Positions 12,745-19,616 of a stretch of DNA of 43,855 nt are shown piece after piece. Within the stretch, counting starts at the first letter, position 1. Each line of letters opens with the position of its first letter. The notes beneath the pieces were generated by a model. The model had not been told where the DNA came from. It did no database searches and was given only the letters and a program-made list of their open reading frames with translations. The stretch covers positions 1 to 43,855 of the forward strand of contig REBZ01000120.1 of NCBI GenBank assembly GCA_007692495.1, given 5' to 3'. A program made the position numbers and the translations under genes. The DNA comes from Alkalicoccus sp. (GTDB lineage Bacteria > Bacillota > Bacilli > Bacillales > Salisediminibacteriaceae).

Positions 12745-12869
12745 TAGTGAGTTCAAGTCATACGCTTAATTCTTTTTCACATCCCCGGAACCGCACCGGT
12801 TCTGCTCTCTCTCTTTTTTTCGCACCACCTTATCCGGAATCCTCCTATTCTCAATAGGAGGATTTTTTT
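12745..12869 (+). ncRNA. Possible small RNA with CU-rich linker
   Basis: A strong plus-strand terminator at 12838-12869 has no plus-strand gene before it. Upstream lie ACATCCCC, a small hairpin GAACCGCACCGGTTC, and a CU-rich single-stranded run ending CTCTCTCTCTTTTTTTC. A TATAGT hexamer near 12740 could be the -10, but no good -35 or Fur box was found. The C- and CU-rich layout is like Gram-positive regulatory RNAs that block ribosome-binding sites. This is inference; it could also terminate read-through transcription. Confidence 0.3.
12838..12869 (+). terminator. Plus-strand intrinsic terminator without an assigned gene
   Basis: AATCCTCCTATT and AATAGGAGGATT form a perfect 12-bp stem with a three-base loop, followed by TTTTT on the plus strand. 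The opposite strand lacks a T run, so the terminator acts in the plus direction. All genes within several kilobases are on the minus strand. Confidence 0.85.
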
Positions 12870-13049
12870 ATTTCTAATTGAGAATAAATATTAATTAGAC
12901 CTGTTTCTCAAAGCATTCTGTTCTCCGGTCCTATAAAGTAAGCTGAGCAGCTGCTCCTAGATCTGCCGTGGAGCAATCTTTCCGTTTTCCGTGAGTAGAT
13001 CTCCAGCCTGCTCCGCGATAAGCGAAGAAAAAAGCCGCTGACGCCTCTT

Positions 13050-13322
13050 TAATAATAATATTAAACATCAACAAAGACACTTATGCAGCATCATTGCACC
13101 ATGATGAATGAAAATGCCCTTCTATCGTAATGCAGCCTCCTGTCTGAACAGGAGGAACGAAGCCTATTTAGACGGGAGATCCCTGCTCTGTCTTTTTTAT
13201 CGTAAGCTGTAGTGGACGAATCCAGGCTGGGCCGAAGAAATCAGCTGAATCCCGCCGTCCGGAAAGCCTCCCTATGGAAACGAAGGCGCCCGGTCATTAC
13301 TTATCTACTTTTTCAAGACTGC
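13050..13322 (-). repeat. Family A interspersed repeat, copy 2 (inverted)
   Basis: On the minus strand it reads AGTCTTGAAAAAGTAGATAAGTAATGACCGG-like sequence, then CCATAGGGAGGCTTTCC, the GACAG / TAGGCTTCGTTCC / CAGACAGGAGG block and CATCATGGTGCAATG, ending in GCATAAGTGTCTTTGTT. It aligns end to end with the copy at 17371, except for a deletion in the central hairpin arm. It starts at a 22-base perfect palindrome (13317-13338). No ORF is contained. Confidence 0.75.
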
Positions 13323-13360
13323 TTTTATAAAAGCAGTCTGTCTGCCATTGTTATAAACGG

Positions 13361-13397
13361 AAAAAAAGAAGAGCCGGGAAGCATCCGCTTCCCGGCT
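13361..13397 (-). terminator. Strong terminator downstream of the small ORF
   Basis: GCCGGGAAGC and GCTTCCCGGC form a perfect 10-bp stem (with A-T extension) and a four-base loop, followed on the minus strand by TCTTCTTTTTTT. It shows that a minus-strand transcript ends here, which supports the small ORF just upstream. Confidence 0.88.
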
Positions 13398-13406
13398 GAG
13401 GTGATG

Positions 13407-13550
13407 TTATCCATTTATAAATTGCTCTACGATCTTTTGACTCGTTTCATAGTCTTTCTGCCGGCTGTTTTCCACTTCAAGACGGTTATCAAGTGTGCGG
13501 TTGTACTCTGCGTACCCCATTCCGTGCGTTGAATGCATAGCTCGTTCCAT
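13407..13550 (-). CDS. Small hypothetical protein (47 residues or longer)
   Basis: This short frame encodes a hydrophilic peptide rich in E, N, R and Y, with MHSTHGMGYAEYNRTLDN near its start and KIVEQFING at its end. The function is not recognised. The frame is open for 13 more codons upstream, to a TGA at 13592-13590. Beyond that TGA the same frame continues to an ATG at 13637, which overlaps the stop of another short frame as ATGA. The ribosome-binding site for the internal ATG is weak. A strong terminator lies 10 bases downstream. It is either a real small gene with an atypical start or the end of a gene disrupted by a nonsense mutation. Confidence 0.4.
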   Translation of the reverse strand: MERAMHSTHGMGYAEYNRTLDNRLEVENSRQKDYETSQKIVEQFING

Positions 13551-14000
13551 TCCAGCAGTTGTTTTCGTATCAATTTGATGGATAGTAAATCACGTTCCTT
13601 CCAAAATGTTTTTCCGCTTATGTGTCGGATATTTCATATTTTACCACCCACCCCTTTGTGAACCAATGCGCATACAAAGTCATATTTTCTGACAATTCTG
13701 TATTCTGATCCCTCGTTATTTCTCACCTGCTTTATCTTAATAATTTGTTGGTTTTACTCTCTCATTCTCCCGATATCAAAAACAGCACGTGTAATTGTGA
13801 ACATTTTATGTCTAAATCTGCTTTGGAAAAGGGTTCGAGTATTATTTCATTGTTGATTTCTACTATTACAGCATCTGTTTTGTTCCAGTCCATTGCAAAA
13901 AACGGATATTATAAACTTCATTAATTCCACACTTCAGCCAGGGCGTTCCCAGCTTTCATGCTGTTGATAAATTGTTTTTGCGTGTGATATACGCTGCCCT

Positions 14001-14105
14001 GCTTTCGCCTTCCGAAACGCTTTCCGGTTGGGCCGGACTCTGGTGATACCCTCCTTAACGGATCTTCACCTCGTCCTTGATCGACCCGGAGTCGTCCCTG
14101 CGGCT
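14001..14105 (+). repeat. Family A repeat, degenerate partial copy
   Basis: TTCGCCTTCCGAAACGCTTTCCGG, then GGGCCGGACT, and further on TTGATCGACCCGGAGTCGTCCCTG match the central hairpin arms of the full copies, such as the one at 43456. The ends found in full copies are missing. Confidence 0.5.
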
Positions 14106-14189
14106 GCATCAGGGAAATAGGAAGAAGTTTTCTGCCATGAGAAATCCCCTTATTTAAGCTGTTTTCTTTGATAAAGAGATGGTTTTCCC

Positions 14190-14290
14190 TCCGTAAAGGC
14201 GGAGACGCCGGTGGGATGAAGCGCAGTCAGACCACGGCGCAGGCCAAACAGCTGAAGACCAGCCCCATGGCAGGCTTCCGCCGGTAAGAG
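14190..14290 (+). repeat. Family B-like GC-rich repeat unit
   Basis: CCTCCGTAAAGGCGGAGACGCCGGTGGG-type sequence followed by GGCAGGCTTCCGCCGG resembles the other GC-rich units of the window in its GGCGGACGCC start and GGCAGGC end. The middle has diverged, so membership is tentative. Confidence 0.4.
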
Positions 14291-14341
14291 AAGGAGTTTA
14301 TACACTGACTGGAATAAATATTCTGAAACGATAACTTAATC

Positions 14342-14386
14342 AACAAACTGAAGCTGCCCCGGCAGAATGGTTGCCGGGGCAGCTTC
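14342..14386 (-). terminator. Terminator of metNIQ
   Basis: GAAGCTGCCCCGGCAA and TGCCGGGGCAGCTTC form a 15-bp stem with a short loop just past the metQ stop. On the minus strand AGTTTGTTG follows. Confidence 0.88.
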
Positions 14387-14398
14387 ATAAAAAGAGAT

Positions 14399-15310
14399 TT
14401 AATCTTCTACAGGGACTACTGCGCCTTCATAGTTATCCTCAATATATTCCCTTACCTCGTCAGATAGAAGAACCTCTACGAGTGTTTCAATGCGGGCATC
14501 GTTTTCGTCTTCGCTTCTTGCTGCTACAACGTTGGCATAAGGATTATCCTGGTCAGCTGATTCCATAGCAATCGCATCTTCTGTCGGGCTGAGTCCCGCA
14601 TCAAGCGCATAGTTGGAATTGATCAGTACAGCATCTCCTTCGTTATTATCGTAAGCTGTTGGAAGGAGCGCTGCTTCTACGTTGTCCTGGAAGTTAAAGT
14701 CGTTTGGGTTTTCTGCGACATCGTCAATCGTTGCTTCCACACCTGCGCCATCTTCGAGTGTAATCAGTCCTTCTTCTTCAAGCATCATAAGAATACGTCC
14801 GTGATCAGCAATAGAACTGCTCATAATGATTTCTGCACCTTCCGGCAGCTCTTCAAGCGAGCTGTAATCCTGGGAGTAAATACCGATCGGCTCAATGTGA
14901 ATACCGCCCATGTTTACAAAATCAAAGTCATGCTCGTCTATCTGCGATTCAAGGTAGGGTACGTGCTGGAAATAGTTCGCATCAATTTCTCCATCAGCGA
15001 GCGCTTCGTTAGGCAGAATATAATCGTTGAACGTAACAATATCCAGCTCGACTCCCTCTTCTTCCAGAAGCGGCTCGGCAAACTCCAGAATTTCAGCGTG
15101 CGGTACGTTCGAAGCTCCTACTGCAAGCGGTTCTGAATCCTCTGCAGCTTCTTCATTGTTCTCCACTGCATTTTCCGTGTTGTTTTCCTCGTTAACATCG
15201 GCTCCGTCGTTATTATTATCAGTGACTCCGTTGTTTTCCTCATCTCCACATGCTGCAAGAAAGGAAATGGATACTGCACTCAATGCTGTAAGCTTCAATA
15301 CTTTTTTCAC
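14399..15310 (-). CDS. metQ: Methionine ABC transporter substrate-binding lipoprotein MetQ
   Basis: A 303-residue lipoprotein that captures methionine outside the membrane for MetNI. The signal peptide ends in the lipobox LAAC (Cys about 21). An unusually long linker of D, E and N follows (about 22-62), as seen in salt- or alkali-adapted Bacillaceae. The NlpA/MetQ domain then begins with LAVGASNVPHAEIL. DGEIDANYFQHVPYLE and VLINSNYALDAGL are typical of the family. Translation starts at GTG with AGGAGG upstream. It is the last gene of metNIQ, which is headed by a SAM riboswitch, so it should be made when SAM and methionine are low. Confidence 0.95.
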   Translation of the reverse strand: MKKVLKLTALSAVSISFLAACGDEENNGVTDNNNDGADVNEENNTENAVENNEEAAEDSEPLAVGASNVPHAEILEFAEPLLEEEGVELDIVTFNDYILPNEALADGEIDANYFQHVPYLESQIDEHDFDFVNMGGIHIEPIGIYSQDYSSLEELPEGAEIIMSSSIADHGRILMMLEEEGLITLEDGAGVEATIDDVAENPNDFNFQDNVEAALLPTAYDNNEGDAVLINSNYALDAGLSPTEDAIAMESADQDNPYANVVAARSEDENDARIETLVEVLLSDEVREYIEDNYEGAVVPVED

Positions 15311-15327
15311 AATAAAAAACCTCCTGA

Positions 15328-16011
15328 TTATCTTTTATCTAATTTATTTGTAATATAATCGCCGATAAACTGAAGAATAAAGACGATTATGAGTACGATA
15401 ATTGTTGCCGTGAACGTGATTTCCGGGTTATTCCGCTGGAATCCGTCCCTGAAAGCAAGGTCTCCGAGCCCACCGGCTCCGATAACTCCCGCCATTGCAG
15501 TGTAGCTGACAAGGGCGATTGCTGTCACCGTAATACCTGACACGAGCGCCGGCATTGATTCCGGCAGAAGCACTTTACGAATAATCTGACCGTTGGAAGC
15601 TCCCATTGCTTTGGACGCTTCAAAAACTCCTTTATCGATTTCCCGCAGGGCTATTTCAACCATCCGTGCGTAAAAAGGTGCGGCGCCGATTATCAATGCG
15701 GGAAGAGCAGCCGAAGGGCCGAGCATTGTCCCGAGTACAGAACGGGTAAATGGAATCAACAGGACAATTAATATAATGAACGGAATCGAACGGAATATAT
15801 TTACGTATGCCCCGATAATGAAATGAGCTGTTTTATTCTGCCAGAGCTGTCCCCTGTCTGTTAAAAACAAAAGCAGGCCGAGCATTATGCCAAATATAAA
15901 AGTGAAAAGAAGAGCTATGACACTCATATAAAGCGTTTCTACTGTGGCATCCCACATATTTTCCCAGTTCACTTCGCCAAACAGGGCAGATCCAGCTATC
16001 AATTTATCCAC
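15328..16011 (-). CDS. metI: Methionine ABC transporter permease MetI
   Basis: A 227-residue membrane permease with five or six hydrophobic segments, of the D-methionine/L-methionine importer family. The cytoplasmic coupling motif is EASKAMGASNGQIIRKVLLPESMP-like (about 129-151), and AGVIGAGGLGDLA is conserved. It starts with GTG and overlaps the end of metN by eight bases, with GAGGTG upstream, so synthesis is coupled. The metQ gene follows after 17 bases. In B. subtilis the orthologue is called MetP. Confidence 0.95.
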   Translation of the reverse strand: MDKLIAGSALFGEVNWENMWDATVETLYMSVIALLFTFIFGIMLGLLLFLTDRGQLWQNKTAHFIIGAYVNIFRSIPFIILIVLLIPFTRSVLGTMLGPSAALPALIIGAAPFYARMVEIALREIDKGVFEASKAMGASNGQIIRKVLLPESMPALVSGITVTAIALVSYTAMAGVIGAGGLGDLAFRDGFQRNNPEITFTATIIVLIIVFILQFIGDYITNKLDKR

Positions 16012-17029
16012 CGTGAATCACCTCAACTTCCACCTGCTCGGCACGAATATAATCGACCGCTTCCTTCACCGTATTCTTTTCCCCCTGCATACTTACGTAT
16101 AAAGACCCGTAAGAGCCATGCTGTGTCTGAGAAATTTTCCCCTGCAGAATACTGATATCAACTTCAAACTGACGGATGACATGCGTGATAAGCGGGCGCT
16201 GGGTTTCTCCACCGACAAATGTCAGCTGAAGTACCTGGCCGATTCCTTCTTCTCCGAACAGGTGGTTGAGTGCTTCCTCTGTTTCTTCCGGTTCGGTCAC
16301 CTGCTTAACAAATTCTTTTGTCATCTCCTGCCGGGGCCGCCGGAAAATATCAAGAACGTCTCCCTGCTCTACAATTTTCCCACCTTCCATCACTGCCACC
16401 CGGTGGCATATTTTTCGGATAACGTGCATTTCATGGGTGATCAGCACAATCGTAAGACCGAGCTTCTTATTTATGTCTACGAGCAGGTCAAGTATAGAGT
16501 CTGTTGTTTTCGGATCCAGTGCCGAAGTGGCTTCATCACAAAGCAGCACTTTCGGATTGTTGGCCAGAGCCCGTGCTATGCCTACCCGCTGCTTCTGACC
16601 GCCGCTCAGCTGAGATGGATAGGACCCCCCGCGCCCTTCGAGACCGACCAGCTTAATGAGTTCATCCACCCTTTCTTTCTGAACGCTTTTGGAAAGGCCT
16701 TTGATTTCCAGTGGAAAAGCGATGTTTTCCGCCACCGTTCTCGACCAGAGAAGATTGAAATGCTGAAAAATCATGCCAATTTCCTGGCGTGCTTCCCGAA
16801 GCTGCCTGTTTTTCAGTGTATGCATCGGCTTTCCGGCTACTTCCACAGTTCCTTCGGAAGGAGCTTCCAGCATGTTAAGCATACGGATGAGTGTACTCTT
16901 TCCTGCACCGCTGTAGCCGATAACACCAAAAATTTCTCCCTGATCTATCGTCAGATCGATGTCATCAACAGCAGTTACGGCCCCATCTTTTGTATTGAAT
17001 ACTTTTGCCAGTTTCTGCAGTGTAATCAA
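16004..17029 (-). CDS. metN: Methionine ABC transporter ATPase MetN
   Basis: A 341-residue ATPase that powers methionine import. Walker A is GYSGAGKSTLIR (about 38-49), the signature LSGGQKQRVGIARAL (about 140-154) and Walker B VLLCDEATSALD. The C-terminal regulatory NIL domain (about 265-341) is present; in characterised homologues it binds methionine and inhibits transport. The start is TTG at 17029 with AAAGGAG spaced eight bases away; the nearby ATG is out of frame and stops at once. It is the first gene after the SAM riboswitch. Confidence 0.96.
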   Translation of the reverse strand: MITLQKLAKVFNTKDGAVTAVDDIDLTIDQGEIFGVIGYSGAGKSTLIRMLNMLEAPSEGTVEVAGKPMHTLKNRQLREARQEIGMIFQHFNLLWSRTVAENIAFPLEIKGLSKSVQKERVDELIKLVGLEGRGGSYPSQLSGGQKQRVGIARALANNPKVLLCDEATSALDPKTTDSILDLLVDINKKLGLTIVLITHEMHVIRKICHRVAVMEGGKIVEQGDVLDIFRRPRQEMTKEFVKQVTEPEETEEALNHLFGEEGIGQVLQLTFVGGETQRPLITHVIRQFEVDISILQGKISQTQHGSYGSLYVSMQGEKNTVKEAVDYIRAEQVEVEVIHGG

Positions 17030-17097
17030 ACCATCTGCTCCTTTCTTTTACTATTATCCCTATCACTTTAGTTAGTTTAATGCGCAAAAGTGTTATC

Positions 17098-17152
17098 AGA
17101 AAAAAAGACATAAAAAAAGCCTTTCTACACACAGATAAGTAGAAAGGCTCAC
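17098..17152 (-). terminator. Attenuator terminator of the metNIQ SAM riboswitch
   Basis: GCCTTTCTAC and GTAGAAAGGC pair around a short loop and are followed on the minus strand by TTTTTTTATG. It sits between the SAM aptamer and the metN start, as expected for SAM-induced premature termination. Confidence 0.9.
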
Positions 17153-17288
17153 GAAATCGAGTCCTGCTCTTATCTGTTGAAGGTTACTCCTTCAAAGGAA
17201 TTGGCACCTTCCAGGCTTCTGCCTGGTGGTTGCCGGGTTTCATCAGGCCAGTCCCTCCACCACTCTTGATAAGAAATATGCACTTTTT
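17153..17288 (-). promoter_or_regulatory. SAM-I riboswitch (S box) of metNIQ
   Basis: On the minus strand the leader reads CTTATCAAGAGTGGTGGAGG, GACTGGCCTGATGAAACCCGGCAACC, AGGTGCCAATTCC, and closes with AGATAAGAGCAGGAC. These are the conserved P1, kink-turn, P3 and J3/4 blocks of the S box in the correct order. A terminator follows. Binding of S-adenosylmethionine would switch the importer off. Confidence 0.95.
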
Positions 17289-17669
17289 AGTCTAAGATGG
17301 ATAATATCACTGGCAGATATGCTTGTCAACAATTTGTTCCTTATGTATGAGCGGTCCGCTTTTTCATAAGGCTACCTTGAAAATAAAGCAGATAAGTAAT
17401 GACCGGCCGCTTTCGTTTTCATGGGGAGGCTTTCCAGGCGGGCCGGCTTCAGCTGATTTCTTCCGCCCTGCCCTGACCGCCCCGGAGTCCCCCCATGACC
17501 CACTACAGCTTACGGTAAAAAAAGACAACGCAGGGTCTCCTGTCTAACCAGGCTTCGTTCCACCTGTTTAGATAGGAGGTCACATGACAATAAATGTCCT
17601 TTTCATCCTTCATGGTGCAGGGAAGCTGCTCACCACCTGCTCATACACAATCAGTTGGAAGCATCCCCT
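17289..17669. other. Intergenic region with family A repeat
   Basis: Between the metNIQ leader and the peroxiredoxin-like gene there is no supported gene. Most of the stretch is a family A repeat (17371-17625). Confidence 0.6.
17371..17625 (+). repeat. Family A interspersed repeat, copy 1
   Basis: It starts GCTACCTTGAAAATAAAGC and contains CATGGGGAGGCTTTCC, GGGCCGGCTTCAGCTGATTTC and GCCCCGGAGTCCCCCCATG. The GTCTAACCAGGCTTCGTTCC / TAGATAGGAGG block follows, with CATGGTGCAGGG near the end. The CATGGGG and CCCCATG arms bracket a long imperfect hairpin. It is most similar to the inverted copy at 13050-13322. Confidence 0.75.
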
Positions 17670-17706
17670 AAAAAAACACCGCAGCATTAACTGCCGCGGT
17701 GTTTTT
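17670..17706 (-). terminator. Terminator overlapping the peroxiredoxin-like stop codon
   Basis: ACACCGCGGCAG and CTGCGGTGT form the stem, and the TAA stop of the gene lies in its loop. Seven T follow on the minus strand. Stop codon and terminator are therefore fused into one compact element. Confidence 0.85.
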
Positions 17707-18247
17707 CGGTTTCCTGTACGATCTCTTTTGCGTCTGCATGGTCTTCCGGCGATTCATCAATATGATTCCAGAGAACTTCACCATTTTCATCAAACAGCCA
17801 AGTGCCTCCCTGGATAGAAACGTCGGCGGAAGTCATTGATTTTTTCACGACGGATTTCTGATCGGCTTTTTCAGGAAGGATCTCTTTCAGTTTGCCTTTT
17901 AAAACCCCGACACCGGATTTAACGAGAAGTTTCCCTTTTGACATGCTTTTATGCCCCATGTCTTTGTAAGCCTTCCGCCCCGGGTCTCCATAGATCGGAA
18001 ACGGATACGGTTCGAAAGCATCCAGAAACTCCTGAATAAATTCCCCATTATGGGGTACGATCACTATAACCTGAAAACCATTTTTCTTAATATCGTCACT
18101 GTGCTCACGCAACTGCGCGAGAAATTTCCTGCAGTAAGGTCAACCGAGGTGGCGGCCGAAAGCTACAACAGTTCGCTGCTGCTTTACAACTTCCTCAAGA
18201 TTTATATGCTCCTTGCTGCTCGTTTCCAACGTATAATTTAAATTCAT
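17687..18247 (-). CDS. Peroxiredoxin-like (AhpC/TSA_2) protein with in-frame TGA, candidate selenoprotein
   Basis: The full frame runs from the ATG at 18247 (GGGAGG ten bases upstream) to TAA and gives 186 residues with one internal TGA at codon 36 (18142-18140). Around it the translation is VVAFGRHLG-U-PYCRKFLAQL, which matches the RxxxCPxC redox motif of peroxiredoxin-like 2 proteins, with TGA in place of the first Cys. The rest of the domain is intact: FQVIVIVPH, IYGDPGRKAYKDMG and the C-terminal QGGTWLFDENGEVLW. A hairpin of seven pairs with loop AGUU begins 18 bases after the TGA and fits a bacterial SECIS. The role would be thiol- or selenol-based peroxide or disulfide reduction in the cytoplasm. 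The alternative is a pseudogene, but the downstream frame is clean and a second gene here shows the same pattern. A caller that ignores Sec would start it falsely at 18112. Confidence 0.82.
18104..18121 (-). promoter_or_regulatory. Candidate bacterial SECIS hairpin of the peroxiredoxin-like gene
   Basis: CUCGCGC and GCGUGAG pair over seven positions (one G-U) around the loop AGUU. The loop starts 26 bases after the UGA and has G in its second position. Known bacterial SECIS elements have a small apical loop with G among its first two bases, about 16-37 bases from the UGA. Confidence 0.6.
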
Positions 18248-18342
18248 TAAAGAACAACCTCCCATTTCTGGTTAATACTGCTGTCATTCCCTGAATTCTT
18301 CTTTATTAAAACCTTTTCACACTGCTTATGACGCGTTTCAGT

Positions 18343-18383
18343 AAAAAAGCCTGCTTCCGGCTGGCCGGAAACAGGCTTTTTTT
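18343..18383 (-). terminator. Terminator after gcvH (bidirectional form)
   Basis: AAAAAAGCCTG..TTCCGG and CCGGAA..CAGGCTTTTTTT form a long stem flanked by A and T runs on both sides, so it could act in either direction. It abuts the gcvH stop codon. Confidence 0.88.
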
Positions 18384-18765
18384 AATCTTCGTCGATCATT
18401 TCCTTGTAGGCATCCGCGTCCATAAGCTTAGCCATCTCACTATTGTCCGATGGCTCCAGAACGACCATCCACGCTTTTTCGTAAGGAGATTCGTTTACGA
18501 GTTCAGGCTCGTCTTCCAGGCTTTCGTTAATTTCCACGACTTTGCCTGTCACCGGGGCATAAAGCTCAGATACCGTTTTTACTGATTCAACACTTCCAAA
18601 AGGTTCTCCCGCTTCCAGTTCATCTCCTGGTTCCGGCAGCTCTACAAATACAATATCGCCGAGCTCGGACTGTGCGAAGTCTGTAATGCCGATGCGTACT
18701 TTTCCGTCTTCTTCTTTTACCCACTCATGTTCCTCTGAATACTTCATATCTTTTGGCAGACTCAT
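18382..18765 (-). CDS. gcvH: Glycine cleavage system H protein
   Basis: A 127-residue lipoyl carrier that shuttles the aminomethyl group in glycine cleavage and also serves as a lipoyl relay in B. subtilis-type lipoate metabolism. The lipoylated lysine lies in the [16 protein letters not shown] block (about residues 57-72). The N-terminal YSEEHEWV is typical. GGAGGG precedes the ATG. It stands apart from other gcv genes but next to yusI and the fad operon, exactly as yusH/gcvH does in B. subtilis. Confidence 0.97.
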   Translation of the reverse strand: MSLPKDMKYSEEHEWVKEEDGKVRIGITDFAQSELGDIVFVELPEPGDELEAGEPFGSVESVKTVSELYAPVTGKVVEINESLEDEPELVNESPYEKAWMVVLEPSDNSEMAKLMDADAYKEMIDED

Positions 18766-18895
18766 AAGATCGATCCCTCCATCAATGTAATATCAATTCG
18801 AGATTTCTTGCGGCCGCAGGTTATGTAACGGCAGGTAACAGCTGTCTTCCTTTCCACTATAATACATGCCGCTTTCTTCCTGCAACACATTGTGG

Positions 18896-19252
18896 TTATT
18901 TCCATGCCTCTTCATAGGTTTCTTCCTTAAAACCTATCGTGACCTTGTCACCGTCTGTCGCCAGGGGACGTTTAATCAGCATACCGTCGGAAGCGAGAAG
19001 CTCCAGCAGGTCTTCTTCGGAAGATTCTCCGATTTTATCTTTCAATCCGAGTTCACGGTATTTTTTGCCGCTCGTATTAAAGAAACGGCGGATCGGGAGC
19101 CCGCTTTCCCGGTACATTTCCCGGATCTGCTCTTTTTCCGGTGGATTCTCCACAAGGTTTATTTCTTCATATTTCACCTCATTGTCATCCAGCCATTTTT
19201 TTGCTTTTCTGCATGTTCCGCATTTTGGGTAATGGTAAAAAGTTAAACCCAT
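18896..19252 (-). CDS. yusI: ArsC/Spx-family protein (YusI-like)
   Basis: A 118-residue thioredoxin-fold protein of the ArsC/Spx family. The N-terminal motif YHYPKCGTCRKAKKWL contains a CxxC (about C10 and C13), as in Spx; RPLATDGDKVTIGF near the C terminus is also family-typical. The start at 19252 is preceded by AAAGGAG; the frame continues far upstream but without family similarity. The position between gcvH and fadE matches B. subtilis yusI. Whether it binds RNA polymerase like Spx or reduces a substrate is not known. Confidence 0.88.
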   Translation of the reverse strand: MGLTFYHYPKCGTCRKAKKWLDDNEVKYEEINLVENPPEKEQIREMYRESGLPIRRFFNTSGKKYRELGLKDKIGESSEEDLLELLASDGMLIKRPLATDGDKVTIGFKEETYEEAWK

Positions 19253-19616
19253 ATAATCACTCCTTTCATTATCTTCTATTGTAGCGTTTCCCGCATTTAT
19301 ACGCACAACCTTTTTTATTCCAGCTGACGAAAGATTCCTCCAGCATTTCAGGAGTTGCCATGCAGTACAAAGCGGAAACCGTTCCAGATCCGAATTCCCA
19401 CAGGCACAAAATCTCCTTAACCTCAGGCCGGGTCGAAACGAAATTCTTCCAATAATCGATAATGCTTTAACCCGGAATTTCACAAAGAAAGAGCCCGGAA
19501 TCACGTGGGGAGACGTGAAGCCGGGCCTTTCTTAAAGAGAGAATGTTCTTTCTGCATTCAGAAAGAGTGTTTATAGTATTTTTAGGACAGGGAACTGCCC
19601 TAAATTTGATAATAAA
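19253..19616. other. Intergenic region between fadE and yusI
   Basis: It contains a terminator-like hairpin at 19485-19535 and otherwise nothing that can be supported. The open frame upstream of yusI through 19504 appears to be non-coding. Confidence 0.6.
19485..19535 (-). terminator. Terminator of the fadNAE operon
   Basis: GCCCGG..TCACGT pairs with ACGTGA..CCGGGC in a two-part stem and is flanked by CTTTCTTT on the minus strand. It lies about 80 bases past the fadE stop and separates the fad operon from yusI. Confidence 0.75.

Larger units (their letters stand above)
12584..14398. other. Gene-poor interval with repeats, terminators and one small ORF
   Basis: About 1.8 kb separate sufC from metQ. 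It holds a possible small RNA ending at a plus-strand terminator (12838-12869), a near-full family A repeat on the minus strand (13050-13322), and a small minus-strand ORF with a strong terminator (13407-13550). It also holds a partial family A repeat (14001-14105) and a family-B-like GC-rich unit (about 14190-14290). Two further short open stretches at 13640-13900 on the minus strand read plausibly as peptides but have frame breaks, so decayed coding sequence is possible. Confidence 0.55.

Noticed and set aside
13590-13592. In-frame TGA in the small ORF as a third selenocysteine site
   Set aside because: The context KNILEGT-U-FTIHQ has no Cys partner or known redox motif. The following bases form no hairpin with G in the first loop positions at the right distance.
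13921-14109. Minus-strand 62-residue ORF
   Set aside because: It overlaps a degenerate family A repeat and has no recognisable domain or ribosome-binding site.
17687-18112. Peroxiredoxin-like ORF starting at 18112 as the true gene
   Set aside because: This start lacks the active site and a ribosome-binding site. The family N terminus continues in the same frame through the TGA to a well-placed ATG at 18247.
18896-19504. Long 202-residue version of the ArsC/Spx-like protein
   Set aside because: The first 84 residues show no family similarity and would include the intergenic hairpin region. The start at 19252 has a good ribosome-binding site and the normal family length.
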